28,768 bases of DNA from Pelargonium nanum (Eukaryota > Streptophyta > Magnoliopsida > Geraniales > Geraniaceae), in assembly GCA_036897485.1 (NCBI GenBank), contig JAYMTF010000876.1, positions 1-28,768 on the forward strand, in the 5' to 3' direction. The translations under genes and the position numbers were made by a program. Positions 12,201-21,572 of this stretch are shown piece by piece. The notes under the pieces were generated by a model. That model made no database searches and was not told where the DNA came from. It worked only from the letters and a program-made list of their open reading frames with translations. Position 1 is the stretch's first letter, and every line of letters starts with the position of its first letter.

Positions 12201-14448
12201 CCTACCATTGTATCTGCACAACCTTCTAGTCCTAAAACCTGCAGATTTCAGATAGAACATAAAGTTATTCTATGGCATTACTTAGGATGTCTCTTTATTT
12301 TACAAAATGTTGTGTGAATAAGTAAGAAAAAAAAAACACCTTTAGAACATATTCTGTGATCAGATTGGCTTGCTGACCTTGTGTTGATGCAGCCTGAAAT
12401 GTTCTCATCATAATCAACATATCATGTAAGAATTAACTTTTATGCTTCTCTCTGAAACTTATAAGTTGAGGATCGTTCTACGAATTCTTCACCTTCATGT
12501 AGATGTCAACATCGGGATCAGGCTGGATATTTGCTTCTTTTTCTCTCCTTGACAACTCAGTTAACATTTCTGCAGATTATCATACATACTAATTTAACAT
12601 GGAATTAATTATCAGGTTATGGTACAAGAAAAGCAAATACAAACTCACCATATCGCCCTCCAATGCCTTGGCATCTTGCAGAGAAGGCGAATGTTTCTCT
12701 GACAGTCATTTCTCCTATATGAAGATCATGTTGGCTGATATATGCAGCTGTTCTCTGGGGCACAAACTCATTCATGTCATGTCCATTGTAAGTCACTTTC
12801 CCCGAAAACTGCGCAAGGAGTTTTAAATTCCATAGTAAAGACTTATACTAACCGAAAGATTATGAATGGGAATAGGAATGAGAATGAGAATCAGGAATGG
12901 GAATAGGAATGAGATTCTGATTCCAAAGCCATCTTCATGACCTTAAAGTTGTAATCCGAACACGCAGAATGAGAATCTCATCTCCATTTTGATTCTTGAT
13001 TCTCATTCCTGAACAACAATTATAATCCAAACACTATCTAATTGTAGTTAGGAAGCTGAAATGGAGAGTTCTTTAACCTTTAAAGCTGGATCAAGCTTTC
13101 CAGCCAGTGCCAACAAGAGTGTGGTTTTTCCACAAGCAGGAGGACCCAGAAGCAATGTCATTCTTGCAAAAATTTACAAACAATTAGATAAGAAATGGGC
13201 TCATCTAGGTATAGTTGTAAATTATAATCAACTAATATAGAATGGGGAAGTTTCAGATAAATGCCCTGTATTTTATTTCAACTACTTTGTATATTCATAA
13301 AAATTTGTCAGTTAGATTTAACGGAATATACCTTCTCTCTCATCGTATGATTGTCACGTGACCTATATTTTTTTATATGACTAAAATACCCTTTTGCTTA
13401 ATTTTATTTTCATGTATAATTATTTTTGTTCTTTCACTCTTCCTATCCTATCCTTGAGCTGAAATGAGAAAGGAAATGAATGAAGAAAACTAGGTTAAAC
13501 TATATAGATATAGTGGTGCAAAACGGTATTCTCAGAATTAAAACTTAACGGTATCATTAACAGATTAGTTTTATGAAGGTACCCGATAGTTATGTGATGC
13601 AAGAGTAAAAAGAAGGATAATCATGTAATTTTGAGGTAAAGTATAGGACATTTATCTGAAATTTCCCCCAATAATTATGCAGCTTTCTCACTTGCCAGGC
13701 TTGATGATTCCACTCACATCCTGAAGAATGTGCATAGGCTTCTTTTTGCTTGGAAGTATGTGGACAAAGTTCAAGCAACCCTTCATTCATAATGGAAAGA
13801 AAGAAATGTGAACAAAGCTTAGCAAAACAGTCCAAGTACCATCAAGTTTATGCTGTAATAAGATCATATATGTTGATTTCTATACCTCTAGGAAATTAAC
13901 CAGGAAGTTTACGAGTGTTGGTGTTCCTCGGCTTCCTACGTAGGCCTTTGCTTCAACATTTAGATTCTCGTATCTGACTTCGATCGTGGGAGTACTGATT
14001 CCAACTCTGAGAAATGCATACAATAAAAAGACAGCATTTTACTGAAATTTAAACAACAGTTTCAAGGAACTAGAAAAGTAAGAAACTAAGACAAAAACTC
14101 AAAATCGGATTCTTCTTTTTACCTGTCAAGCCGTTCCTTGAGCCTCAACAAGAATTTCTCATTGTCCTCTTCCGAAACTCCCACCAACCTGTCCATCAAC
14201 CTCTTCCTTTCTACTGGTCCAAGCTTCTTGACATCAACCTCGGAGAATTTTCCTTGGGTGGTTATCAGTAGACCCTTCTGCATGCGCTTCACAGTGGGAA
14301 GTTTCTCCAGAGCTGCCCATTTTAGAGCCTCTTCGTCGTTTTCTTCTCTACTTGATCTCGAGAAAATTTGAGTAGCATCTGTTCTCCAACGTGAAGAACT
14401 GCCTTGTCTAAAGCTACAACCAGCTCTGTAAAGATCTGTACCTTCCAT
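6277..14448 (-). CDS. PDR-type full-size ABCG transporter, complete (23 exons, PDR1-like)
   Basis: Complete plant PDR exporter, 1425 residues, normal for the family. Exons in order on the minus strand: 14448-14123, 14006-13886, 13780-13692, 13162-13078, 12808-12649, 12569-12493, 12393-12340, 12238-12148, 11667-11366, 11291-11010, 10902-10586, 10434-10274, 10155-10052, 9978-9822, 9734-9541, 9264-8932, 8402-8112, 8014-7931, 7857-7724, 7621-7394, 7286-7115, 6917-6663, 6537-6277. All junctions are GT-AG and in frame. The ATG at 14448 opens with [10 protein letters not shown] and then [20 protein letters not shown], typical of PDR N-termini; upstream in-frame sequence has no ATG. NBD1: Walker [10 protein letters not shown] (185-193), signature ISGGQRKR (324-331), Walker B with D348-E349. 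NBD2: Walker [10 protein letters not shown] (872-880), LSTEQRKR (979-986), Walker B D1003-E1004. Transmembrane blocks lie at about 515-775 and 1170-1425. Several introns hold mobile elements. It looks functional; the substrate is unknown. Confidence 0.94.
6963..7105. repeat. Three degenerate tandem copies in intron 21 of the second PDR gene
   Basis: The unit AGTGTTTCTTGC...AAGTTACT(G/C/A)TGATT begins near 6963, 7033 and 7068. The copies are about 38 bases long, with a spacer of about 30 bases after the first. They lie between exons 21 and 22. Confidence 0.65.
8448..8642. mobile_element. Long-hairpin foldback (MITE-like) in intron 16 of the second PDR gene
   Basis: Arms 8448-8528 and 8561-8642 are inverted copies of about 81 bases with only a few mismatches. 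Both contain ATAAGTGCACAAAG, ATGCGAA, AAGTGCAGACTG and ATGAAAATG in the same order. The loop is about 32 bases and itself holds a GTAGAC/GTCTAG pair. No clear target duplication is visible. A transcript would fold into a near-continuous stem. A related, more decayed element is at 10473-10560 in the same gene. Confidence 0.75.
8731..8873 (+). mobile_element. Au-like SINE in intron 16 of the second PDR gene
   Basis: The tRNA-related head ACAGTAAGGTTGTTGCC carries the A box and GGGTCCAAATCATGG the B box. They are followed by AAACAGTTTCTCTACAAAG, AGGGGTAAGAGTGGCATAC, CCCTCCCCAGACCCCACC and GGGAGCCTCGTGCGCTAGG. This order matches the Au SINE family found widely in angiosperms. The copy is near full length but diverged. 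Confidence 0.8.
9372..9506 (+). mobile_element. Possible TRIM/LTR-retroelement fragment in intron 15 of the second PDR gene
   Basis: TGGTATCAGAG at 9372-9382 matches the primer-binding site complementary to initiator methionine tRNA, and follows an AACA that would suit an LTR end. About 40 bases later a block of about 85 bases starts TGTTGA (9422) and ends TCAACA (9506), the inverted TG...CA ends of an LTR. I cannot recognise a matching 5' LTR before the primer site, and there is no coding sequence. Confidence 0.4.
10473..10560. repeat. Decayed relative of the long-hairpin element, intron 11 of the second PDR gene
   Basis: GCACAAAGTTTTGAGAACAG followed by TGAAAATAGTGTAGTCTGAC closely follows the left arm of the hairpin at 8448-8528 (GTGCACAAAGATATGCGAACAG, split here as arm sequence, then TGAAAAAAGTGCAGACTGAC). 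CTATTA/TAATAG and GAGAAC/GTTCTC pairs keep a weak foldback. The right arm is largely lost. Confidence 0.5.
11761..12110 (-). mobile_element. Cluster of three broken antisense Au-like SINE copies in intron 8 of the second PDR gene
   Basis: On the minus strand, GTAAGGTTGTTGC...GGTCATGGGTTTGAGTTAG (about 11761-11822), a longer copy running through AAACAATCTCTATGCAAAAG and AGGGGCAAGTG (about 11895-12005), and a third head (about 12045-12110) share the tRNA-like head of the SINE at 8731. They make up most of the intron 11668-12147. Confidence 0.55.
12862..13012. repeat. Foldback of GGAATGAGAATC repeats in intron 4 of the second PDR gene
   Basis: The left side repeats GGAATAGGAATGAGAATGAG and GGAATGAGATTC. 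The right side carries GAATGAGAATCTCAT and GATTCTCATTCCT, the inverse. The structure suggests a degenerate MITE or foldback element; I cannot assign a superfamily. Confidence 0.55.
13241..13672. mobile_element. Terminal-inverted-repeat DNA element (non-autonomous) in intron 3 of the second PDR gene
   Basis: The left end TGGGGAAGTTTCAGATAAAT followed by GCCCTGTA (13243-13270) is the inverse of the right end TATAGGACATTTATCTGAAA followed by TTTCCCCC (13642-13669), with about three mismatches. Similarity fades over about 20 more bases inward. The element is about 430 bases, has no transposase, and fills most of the 529-base intron. No convincing target duplication was found, so the superfamily is open. 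Confidence 0.7.
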
Positions 14449-14458
14449 GATCACTGCT

Positions 14459-15290
14459 AGTGTAATTTCACAAATTATTCGTGCATCATCATTGGCCACA
14501 AAAACCCACCAGAAAACAGATTTTTCTTCCAATTACACAACAAGAAGCCAAAATCCCAAATTTTGGAGCCTCAAGAGCACATTTCATGTGTAATTTCACA
14601 GATTTTTCTTGCATAAACAATGGACAAAAAACCCACCAAGAAAACAGATTTTCTATCCAGTTAGGCAAATACACAACAAGAAGCCAAAATCTCAAATTTT
14701 GGAGCTTCAAGAACATATAAGAAGTGTAATTGCACGGAATGTTCTTGCATAAACAATGGCCGAAAAACCCAACGACAAAAAACAGATTTTTGTATACAAA
14801 TGCTCAACAAGAAACTAAATTCTCGAACTTGAAATGCAGCTTCTTGATGTTGTTCAGTCAAATAAAAACTAAAACAAAATTGTGTTAACACACAACAAGA
14901 AATCACATTGTCAAGCTCTAAAGTTGAACCTGGTCAGAATCTGAGATGGGTCTCTCACAACATCTAGTTGTTGATGTTATTTAAGCAAGCAAGAGTGTTT
15001 TTATAAACAAAAAAGAGACAAAACAAATACTCAACAAGAAGCCAAAATCTCAACCTCTGGATCTTCAAAAAAAAAAAAAAAAACAAGAAATGGGTCCATC
15101 TTGAAATCCAATTCTTGAAGCTATTCAAGCAAAACAAAACTATACAATACACAACAAGAAACCACAATGTCAAGCTCTGGAGCTAAAGCTGGTCAAAACC
15201 AGATATGGGTATCTCAGAAAATCTAGTTCTTGGAGTTATTGAAGCAACCAAAAGTGTTTTTATAAACAAAAAAGACACAAAATGGATAGT
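14459..15290. repeat. Tandem repeat array at the 5' leader/promoter of the second PDR gene
   Basis: Units share a core C(A/T)CAACAAGAA(G/A)CCAAAATCTCAA followed by a TCTGGAGC-like end (written here as a consensus). Cores start near 14536, 14672, 14803, 14891, 15030 and 15150. The first three units also share AAACAATGG...AAAACCCACCA and AAAACAGATTTT. The block beginning at 14891 is repeated with period 259 at 15150, including TCAAGCTCT, ATGGGT, ATCTAGTT and GTGTTTTTATAAACAAAAAA. Because of this, a minus-strand TATAAAAAC box is present twice (14997-15005, 15256-15264). The array starts about 10 bases upstream of the ATG at 14448. Confidence 0.75.
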
Positions 15291-15299
15291 TTTTTCACA

Positions 15300-17136
15300 C
15301 AGGACTTTCGTCGAATAGGTGGTGGGCATGTTAGAAAACAGAAAGTTTGGTCTGAAAAGACAGAATTTTCATTTCCAAATTTGTTTTGTTGTTTCTGATT
15401 TTGCTTTGCAAGTGATTTTCACTTCACAGTGACAAGCGATGGAGCACAATTGCTGCCTTAATTACCGAGTCCTCAACACCATCAAGCATCGACCACCTTT
15501 TTTGTAGCTAAAAATATCACCTTTCCTTTAAAAGAAAAATCTTTGAATTTTTTCAACTCCTAGTCATTTGGGAGTGAAATTTTACAAAATTGTTGGCTTG
15601 ACATGGAAGTCATCAAGACCATAAAAAGAAATGGGAGTGTATTATGAAAGACACGTGTCAGACTGTGATAGGTGGAAAGTGGGTTTCATGTGTTTTTGGG
15701 TAATTTTGATTTTTCGGGATAGTGGGTCCCATCTTGTGTAGTTGTGATGGACCCTAGGATTCAATTTCAGTCACTACATATATTTGACATGTATGGCAGC
15801 TGCAAGCATGAATCATTTCCCAATAGAAATTGACTACTGTGGTAAAATATGTCTCATTGACATTTTACCTCATTTCCTGTTAAAGTATATCAGTAAAAGC
15901 GGTTTCAACTAGAGTTGACTGTTTGTGTTGCAAAACACGTCACCATGACACAAAATTTGTGCGTTTGAACTTAAATACAATTGTGTCGGGTTGGAGAACT
16001 GAGCAGGTTAGTAATCATGTTGTGTTTATGTTGAAATATACAGTTAATTAACTATATTGCAACACATACACTAAATGATATAATTGTAAATTAATTATAA
16101 TAACTCGACAAACGTGTTGAATCAGATCATGACAAACATTTTTCCTAACCGATATGATCAAAATTTCTAATTTAAGCGACCAAGACTCACCTACTTAGAA
16201 ACCCGTTATTTTCATGACATTAATTCAATAATACACCTAAAACTGAATTCTTATCTATATATACAAGAATTCAAAATCAAACGACTTGTACTCTTCTAAT
16301 TAGAAAATCGTTATTTTCATGTCATTTATCGAAAGAATACAACTAACGAACACAAATTGTCACCTCTATTCATAAACCTCCATATACCTAAGTTCTTTTT
16401 AAAGAGAACTCCAAATTGTAGATTGATATCAATATCTAATATTTGTTTACCATACTTATAGTAATAAATTTATGACATTAATTTGCATATTGCTGTCCAC
16501 ACACCTCTTATATGAAATGGAAGGTTCATGTCCCAATCAAAGTTTAAATTTTCATGTGCATGGCCTAAAAATATATTGTGTCTATAATAAAATCTATTTT
16601 CTTTTTCCTTAATAAACATAACGTTGAGATAAAAAGAACGTGTCATGTCGTTGAATTTTTTCATCTTCTTTACTAAATCTCCCACGTTAATAGCAAACGT
16701 TGATAAATTATGTAGAGCCAATGAATGTCTTGTCGTGTGGTCGATGAGATTTAGAAGATGAGATAAGCGCGTTTATAAAAATAAATAGTTAAATTTGTTT
16801 GTACCTTCTAAAAGAACCTTCACAAAATTATGACTTTTTCTTTGTTTTGGAGATTCTTATTTTATTTATATGGGTTTTATTTTAATATTGAAAATAAAAT
16901 TTGCAAATGATTATAAACTAACTCAATATGATTCAATCTCACAACATAAACTCAAGAAATGCTAAGGATAAGAAACTAGAAAATATATACAAATGGGCAT
17001 TTTGGGCTTCTCATACAAATTAGAATTTGGGTATGGGCCTTGTGGGCCATGTGAAATGTAGATTTACAATATAGAGTACTGTGGGTAAATGGGCCTCAAA
17101 CTTAAGCCCAACCAGTCGTTTGAAAGATAAGGCATA
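15300..17136. other. Gene-free spacer
   Basis: AT-rich DNA between the second PDR gene and the LINE pair. A degenerate direct repeat of about 50 bases (CTA(C/A)TTAGAAA...CGTTATTTTCATG) occurs near 16192-16240 and 16297-16345. The stretch 15930-16150, with GACACAA and TTGTGTCGGGTTGG motifs, resembles a degraded dispersed repeat. I see no supported gene. Confidence 0.6.
15651..15658. promoter_or_regulatory. G-box/ABRE-like element upstream of the second PDR gene
   Basis: The palindromic ACACGTGT lies about 1.2 kb upstream of the ATG at 14448. It is the type of site bound by bZIP and bHLH factors. It is a sequence match only. Confidence 0.3.
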
Positions 17137-17668
17137 GAGTACTGTGGCTGTTTTTTTTTTTTTTAAAGAAAAGTCTCGACTTTATTAACTAGTCATATCA
17201 GACAATATGAGAGTATTAATAGCCTCGGGTCCAAAATGACCCTCCCAAGCGAACAAATGTAACGAAAACTCGGAGGACCTAGCTAAAGCATCAGCAACTC
17301 GGTTCGCAGACCGTGAGACAAAACTGAAACTAATAAAACGAAATTGGGCAGATAAAACGCATATATCAGCTATAATCAGTCCAAAGGCACTGGTGTCGAG
17401 TATTGTGGTTGTTTTTTTTTTTTTTAAGAAAAGTCTCAACTTTATTAACTAGTCATATCAGACAAGATGAGAGTATTAATAGCCTCGGGTCCAGAATGAC
17501 CCTCCCAAGCGAACTAATGTAACGAAAACTCCGAGGACCTAGTTAAAGCATCAGCAACTCGGTTCGCAGACCGTGAGACAAAACTGAAACTAATAAAACG
17601 AAACTGGGCAGATAAAACGCCTATATCAGCTATAATCAGTCCAAAGGCACTGGTGTCGAGTATTGTGG
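17137..17668 (-). mobile_element. Two tandem copies of a LINE 3' end (RNase H-like C-terminus plus poly(A))
   Basis: Two head-to-tail copies of about 260 bases: 17137-17397 and 17398-17657. On the minus strand the first encodes the C-terminus of a plant LINE RNase H-like domain (FVSRSANRVADALARSS), ending at TAA (17185-17187), followed by AATAAAG and a poly(A) tail. GAGTA(C/T)TGTGG(C/T)TGTT occurs at 17137, 17398 and 17658, marking the two unit borders. I count about nine substitutions between copies. Both are 5'-truncated at the same base. Confidence 0.8.
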
Positions 17669-17669
17669 C

Positions 17670-18480
17670 TGTTAATTATATATTATTATATTTGAGATAA
17701 TAATAGAATAAATGTAGTTGGTACACAATTTTTCATATAATAAAGATGTATGTACCATGTGCAGACTTTTATAATGTGATTTGATAATATAATTTATTTT
17801 AATGTCAGCGAAAACAAATATAATTATTTCATATGATATCGAGAAACTATATATGTAATTATATATATAAATGTATAAATTCCTCTTGATTCCCTTACAT
17901 TATCTTCCAAAGGCAAATTTCCAAAAGCATCTAAATATTTAATTGATAAAAAAACATCTAAATATATATATATTTTTTTTTGAAACTTGAGTTTTGGAAT
18001 TTAGTGTTAAATCGTTATTTTTTTTTAAAGTTCAAGGATATGCAAAATCTTTATTCATTTGTAATGCAGAAACTATGGGACAACAAATGGATTGAATAAA
18101 AAAAAAAAAAAAAAAAACTTATATTTGTTGATGATCAATGATCAAAATTCTGATCCAATCATATTAATGCAGTTTACCTCTCCACTCAACTCACTCCTGA
18201 AGAGAAAGATGAATTTCAAATGTGACTTGTAATCGAATAAAAATTAATATGAGTTTGGTAAAACGGTTTAAAGGTTACAACTGCGAGCTTACAAGCCCGC
18301 TCAGGAACCCCATAGTTTAGACCGAAAAGTAATATATAGTTTTTCCAAATTCTAATAATTTTTTTAAATGTGTAACAAAAAGATAATAATAAAATAAAAT
18401 AAAATTATCAAACTATTCAAATTAGGTCCCAAAACACCAAATTAAACAACCTTAAAACAACTCAGATAGTTCGAACTCAT
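17670..18480. other. AT-rich spacer upstream of the first dioxygenase gene
   Basis: Very AT-rich DNA with poly(A) and poly(T) runs. Its only recognisable content is the SINE-like segment at 18255-18324. No ORF with family features was seen. Confidence 0.55.
18255..18324 (+). mobile_element. Degenerate tRNA-like mini-SINE, relative of the copy at 21592-21678
   Basis: GGTAAAACGGTTTAAAGGTT matches the A-box region, and GCCCGCTCAGGAACCCCATA then GTTTAGACC matches the B-box end, of the inverted copy at 21600-21678. The shared CTCAGGAACCC is exact. It has no tail or target duplication that I can see. Confidence 0.5.
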
Positions 18481-18488
18481 GGCGAGAC

Positions 18489-18496
18489 TATATAAG
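18489..18496 (+). promoter_or_regulatory. Candidate TATA box of the first dioxygenase gene
   Basis: TATATAAG lies 221 bases before the ATG at 18710. A G-box CACGTG follows at 18552-18557. If this TATA is used, the leader is about 185 bases. No better TATA lies closer. Confidence 0.4.
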
Positions 18497-18709
18497 AGTC
18501 ATGATGCGGGCTCATTTCAACTGTCCCGACCATATTTCAACATGTTCTGAGCACGTGACTTTCTCTGTTTACTTAGTAATTTGTCCTTTTGTACTACATA
18601 ATAACTCCAAAATAGACATTCCTATAACTAGAAGCACTTGAACAACAATCTATCTCACACACATCTCCTCAAACCTAACCTTAAACACCAAATCAAGAAA
18701 AGAAAAATC

Positions 18710-20816
18710 ATGGGTTTTGCTCCACTTCCCAACCAACTACTCCCAATCCTAGATTTTTCAAAAGAGGACTTGAAGCCAGGCTCAAGTTCTTGGGTCTCTG
18801 CATGCCAAAATGTGAGGCAAGCACTTGAAGAGCATGGCTTTTTTGTGGTAGAGTACAGCCATAAATTGCCTCAAGAGCTCAACAAGGCAGTGTTTGGTGC
18901 CTTGGAAGAGCTGTTTGATCTTCCCACAGAGACCAAAATGCAAAACAAATATGAAAAGCCCTTGAATGGCTATGTTGGCCAGATTCCAGCCATTCCTCTT
19001 CATGAAAGTTTGGGCATTGACAATCCCACCACTCTAGAAGGAGCTCAGTTCTTCACAAATCTCATGTGGCCTAATAGAAATGACCATTTCTGGTATTTTC
19101 TTCTTCATCTCATTTTTTATGTTGCTTTACTATATAGTATGTATATATTTAAGTCTTTCACTATTAGATGTCCAACTCAACTGATAGTTGAATACTCAAT
19201 ATGCTCCAAGAAATTTCACTTTCCGCGACAGCCTATTCCGTCACTTAAACTTATATTTTGTCACCAAAAGTCAGTATACAGTTGTCACGGAAAGTCTCCA
19301 AGTGCACGACGGAAAGGAGTTTGTCACGGAAGCACAACTTTGTGCGGCGGAAATGCTATCGCCGAAAGCATAAAAACCCAAATTTTCACCATTATTAGGC
19401 TTTTATCCATGTCAGCCAAGTGATCAATGTTTTACACCAAACTTCTTGTGTATTCATTGGCAATGCCTTTTTTTTTTTTTTTTGTCACCATAAACAAGAA
19501 TTTTTGTAATAATGCTCCTTTTACGACAGGATTAGAGCAAAAAAATGAAATATTCCATCGATATGTTTTAATAAGATTTTATTCTCGCAGTTTGTCTCCA
19601 CAGAACAAAAACTCTAAATCCGTGTCCCATTTATATTTTTACATTCTAACATTTAATCACACTCATGACTCTCATTTGGTTCTTGTTTTTGAAATTAGTG
19701 AAACTATACTATCCTATGCAAAGCTAGCCAAGGAAATGGACCATATGGTGATGAGAATGATATGTGAAAGCTATGGTTTAGAGAGCTACTATGACTCTCA
19801 CATAGAATCCATAACTTACCTTCTTCGGTTGCTGAAAAATAGAACTCCTCAAGAGGATGGGACCAAACTAGGGTTTGTGAATCACACAGACAAGAGCTTC
19901 ACAACAATTCTACATCAAGATGAAGTTGATGCCCTAGAGGTTGAAACCAAGGATGGTACTAAGTGGATTCGGATCGAGCTCTCGTCTCCTTCATCTTTTG
20001 TCGTCATGGCGGGCGACGCATTAATGGTAATTAATTAAGATAATACTCGTAGCATATAACAACGAGGAATTAATAGATGACCTTATAAATGTCCCTAAAC
20101 TTTTAAAAAGTCAATAGTTTGTTATCTTTTACAATCCATAATTTAGTTTATTAACTTTCAAAAGTCAAAACAGTTTCTTAGATTTGAATTTTTGAGTATG
20201 TAGTTTGCTCATTACTTAGAATTTAATATATATCTAGTATCATATAATTTATATCTTCAATTTGCTCTTTTAAAATTCATGGATTAAATAGATGACTTTA
20301 TAAAAGTTCATGAACCTTTAGTATTTTCTCCAAATAACTGTCATGTTGTTAGTTGCAATCTCCACAATTGTGACAACGTTATCGATATGAGAGCGTGTAG
20401 GTGTACAAATAGGTACACAAGCGCTCAATAAAGAGTGATTTGTTGGTTTGTAACGATCAACTGTTGGATATCTGTTTGTGCGCACCTGAGCTTTCCCTGA
20501 TGATATATAGTAAATAACTATATATATGTGATTTGATTTGGTATAGGCATGGAGCAATGGTAGGATACACTCACCAAACCATAGAGTGATGATGAGTGGG
20601 AAGAGATCAAGATACTCTCTGGCTCAATTCTCATTTGGGAATGGGATGGTGCAAGTTCCTCAAGAACTGGTAGATGAAGATCATCCATTGATTTACAAGC
20701 CGTTCGATCATCTAGGGCTTCTCCGGTTCTTCCGCGGCGAGGGTTACAAGTTCAAGTTCCCTATCAAAGCCTATTGTGGCACCATGGATGGTTATGATCA
20801 GTTGAAGGAGACCTAG
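18710..20816 (+). CDS. 2-oxoglutarate/Fe(II)-dependent dioxygenase, AOP1-like (copy A)
   Basis: Soluble non-haem iron oxygenase, 326 residues, exons 18710-19092, 19699-20026 and 20547-20816. The first in-frame ATG is at 18710 (AATCATGGG). The N-terminal DIOX_N part reads LLPILDFSKEDLKPG, RQALEEHGFFVVEY and ALEELFDLPTETKMQN, then NGYVGQIPAIPLHESLGID, close to Arabidopsis AOP1-type proteins. The catalytic iron triad is H190-x-D192 (NHTDKS) and H249 (NHRV); the 2-oxoglutarate-binding R259-x-S261 is RYS. Intron phases (2 and 0) match the two downstream copies. It differs from them in having LNGYVGQ rather than SHGYLGKN, and in about 11 extra residues after the AYCG that normally ends the family. 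AOP proteins oxidise specialised metabolites; the substrate here is unknown. Confidence 0.92.
20072..20321. repeat. Direct repeat in intron 2 of dioxygenase copy A
   Basis: ATAGATGACCTTATAAATGT then CCCTAAACTTT near 20073 is repeated as ATAGATGACTTTATAAAAGT then TCATGAACCTTT near 20289. The sequence between is AT-rich. This may be a small insertion or an old duplication. Confidence 0.45.
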
Positions 20817-20834
20817 CTAGCTAGATTGTTATGC

Positions 20835-20840
20835 AATAAA
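20835..20840 (+). promoter_or_regulatory. Poly(A) signal of dioxygenase copy A
   Basis: AATAAA lies 19 bases after the TAG stop, followed by T-rich and TGTGTATGTTG sequence. Confidence 0.5.
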
Positions 20841-21090
20841 TAATTTGTTTGAATATTATTTGATTTCCTAATTATGTGTATGTTGTTTGTGTTTCATTAT
20901 TTGTTCTTGCTTCTATGTGAACAAAAAGTGCACAAACACTACTTGTTAGTTTGGTTTCAGAAATAAATCTGGATTTCGATCATTAGATCTCCATTTGTGC
21001 AATATTTGATCATTTAGTTTAACAATAAATTTTATAATGAGAATAAAGAATCTAAGCCAACTAATTTATGGCTTAGTTTAAGTCAAATTA

Positions 21091-21170
21091 TTAATGGAGT
21101 GATAACACCTCATTAACATCTATACTCGTCCGGATTCAAGATTTTTAATGAGGTGTCATCACCTCATTAA
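21091..21170. repeat. Double palindrome/foldback
   Basis: TTAATGAGGTG-TCAT-CACCTCATTAA (21145-21170) is a perfect 11-base-arm palindrome. A near copy, TTAATGGAGTGATAACACCTCATTAA, lies at 21091-21116 (shown as one 26-base site). The two also pair with each other across 28 bases, giving alternative hairpins. This suggests the core of a small foldback element. Confidence 0.55.
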
Positions 21171-21572
21171 TGAGTTAGTCTAAACAAAAAATAATTTGTC
21201 TTAGACTCCTCAGTCTCATCTCATAATTATGTTTTTATATACATATGTTATATAATTTAGTAATGACCTGCAAGTCGGTTTTGAAAAATTAAATTAAATT
21301 TTTTTTTGATGAAAAAAATGAAATAATATTTTAATTCTGAAAAACAACTCACCCAAGATGTCCATAATTCCAGTCACGCAGCTCATAAATAGCATTAAGA
21401 TCTTTAGAAGATGAAATAGTACGTTTTGAAGTTAGTGTGCATTATTAGCTTAATCAATGAAACTCTAAAAATGCATGTTTAGTCGCAAAAAATAAAAATA
21501 AAAATTATGTTTTCGATTTTATTTTCAAGTTTTTGTTTTATGTGAAAAATTTGTAGAATTTAGAAAACTAAT

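Noticed and set aside
14449..14532. Extending the second PDR protein upstream in frame
   Set aside because: The frame is open for 28 codons but begins with TTG, lies in the repeat array and lacks PDR similarity. [10 protein letters not shown] at 14448 fits the family start.
16470..16721. Minus-strand open frame of 83 codons, vaguely RNase H-like (LVKKMKKF, FIKEKENR)
   Set aside because: Spacing and the key NxxAHxLA pattern are not convincing, and the DNA is low-complexity AT-rich. It may be a LINE fragment, but this is not supported.
17240..17640. CRISPR-like or regulatory meaning for the regular repeats
   Set aside because: The two copies encode a LINE RNase H-like tail and carry poly(A). 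There are no short repeats with unique spacers.
18638..18709. In-frame upstream extension of dioxygenase copy A
   Set aside because: It would need a TTG start. The ATG at 18710 is the first in frame and fits the paralogues' starts (MG...).
19159..19700. CACTA...TAGTG framing intron 1 of dioxygenase copy A, together with internal CGACGGAAA/TCACGGAA motifs, as a possible CACTA insertion
   Set aside because: The TAGTG overlaps the splice acceptor AG|TGAAAC, which copies B and C share, so the right 'end' is ancestral exon border. The internal motifs alone are too weak.
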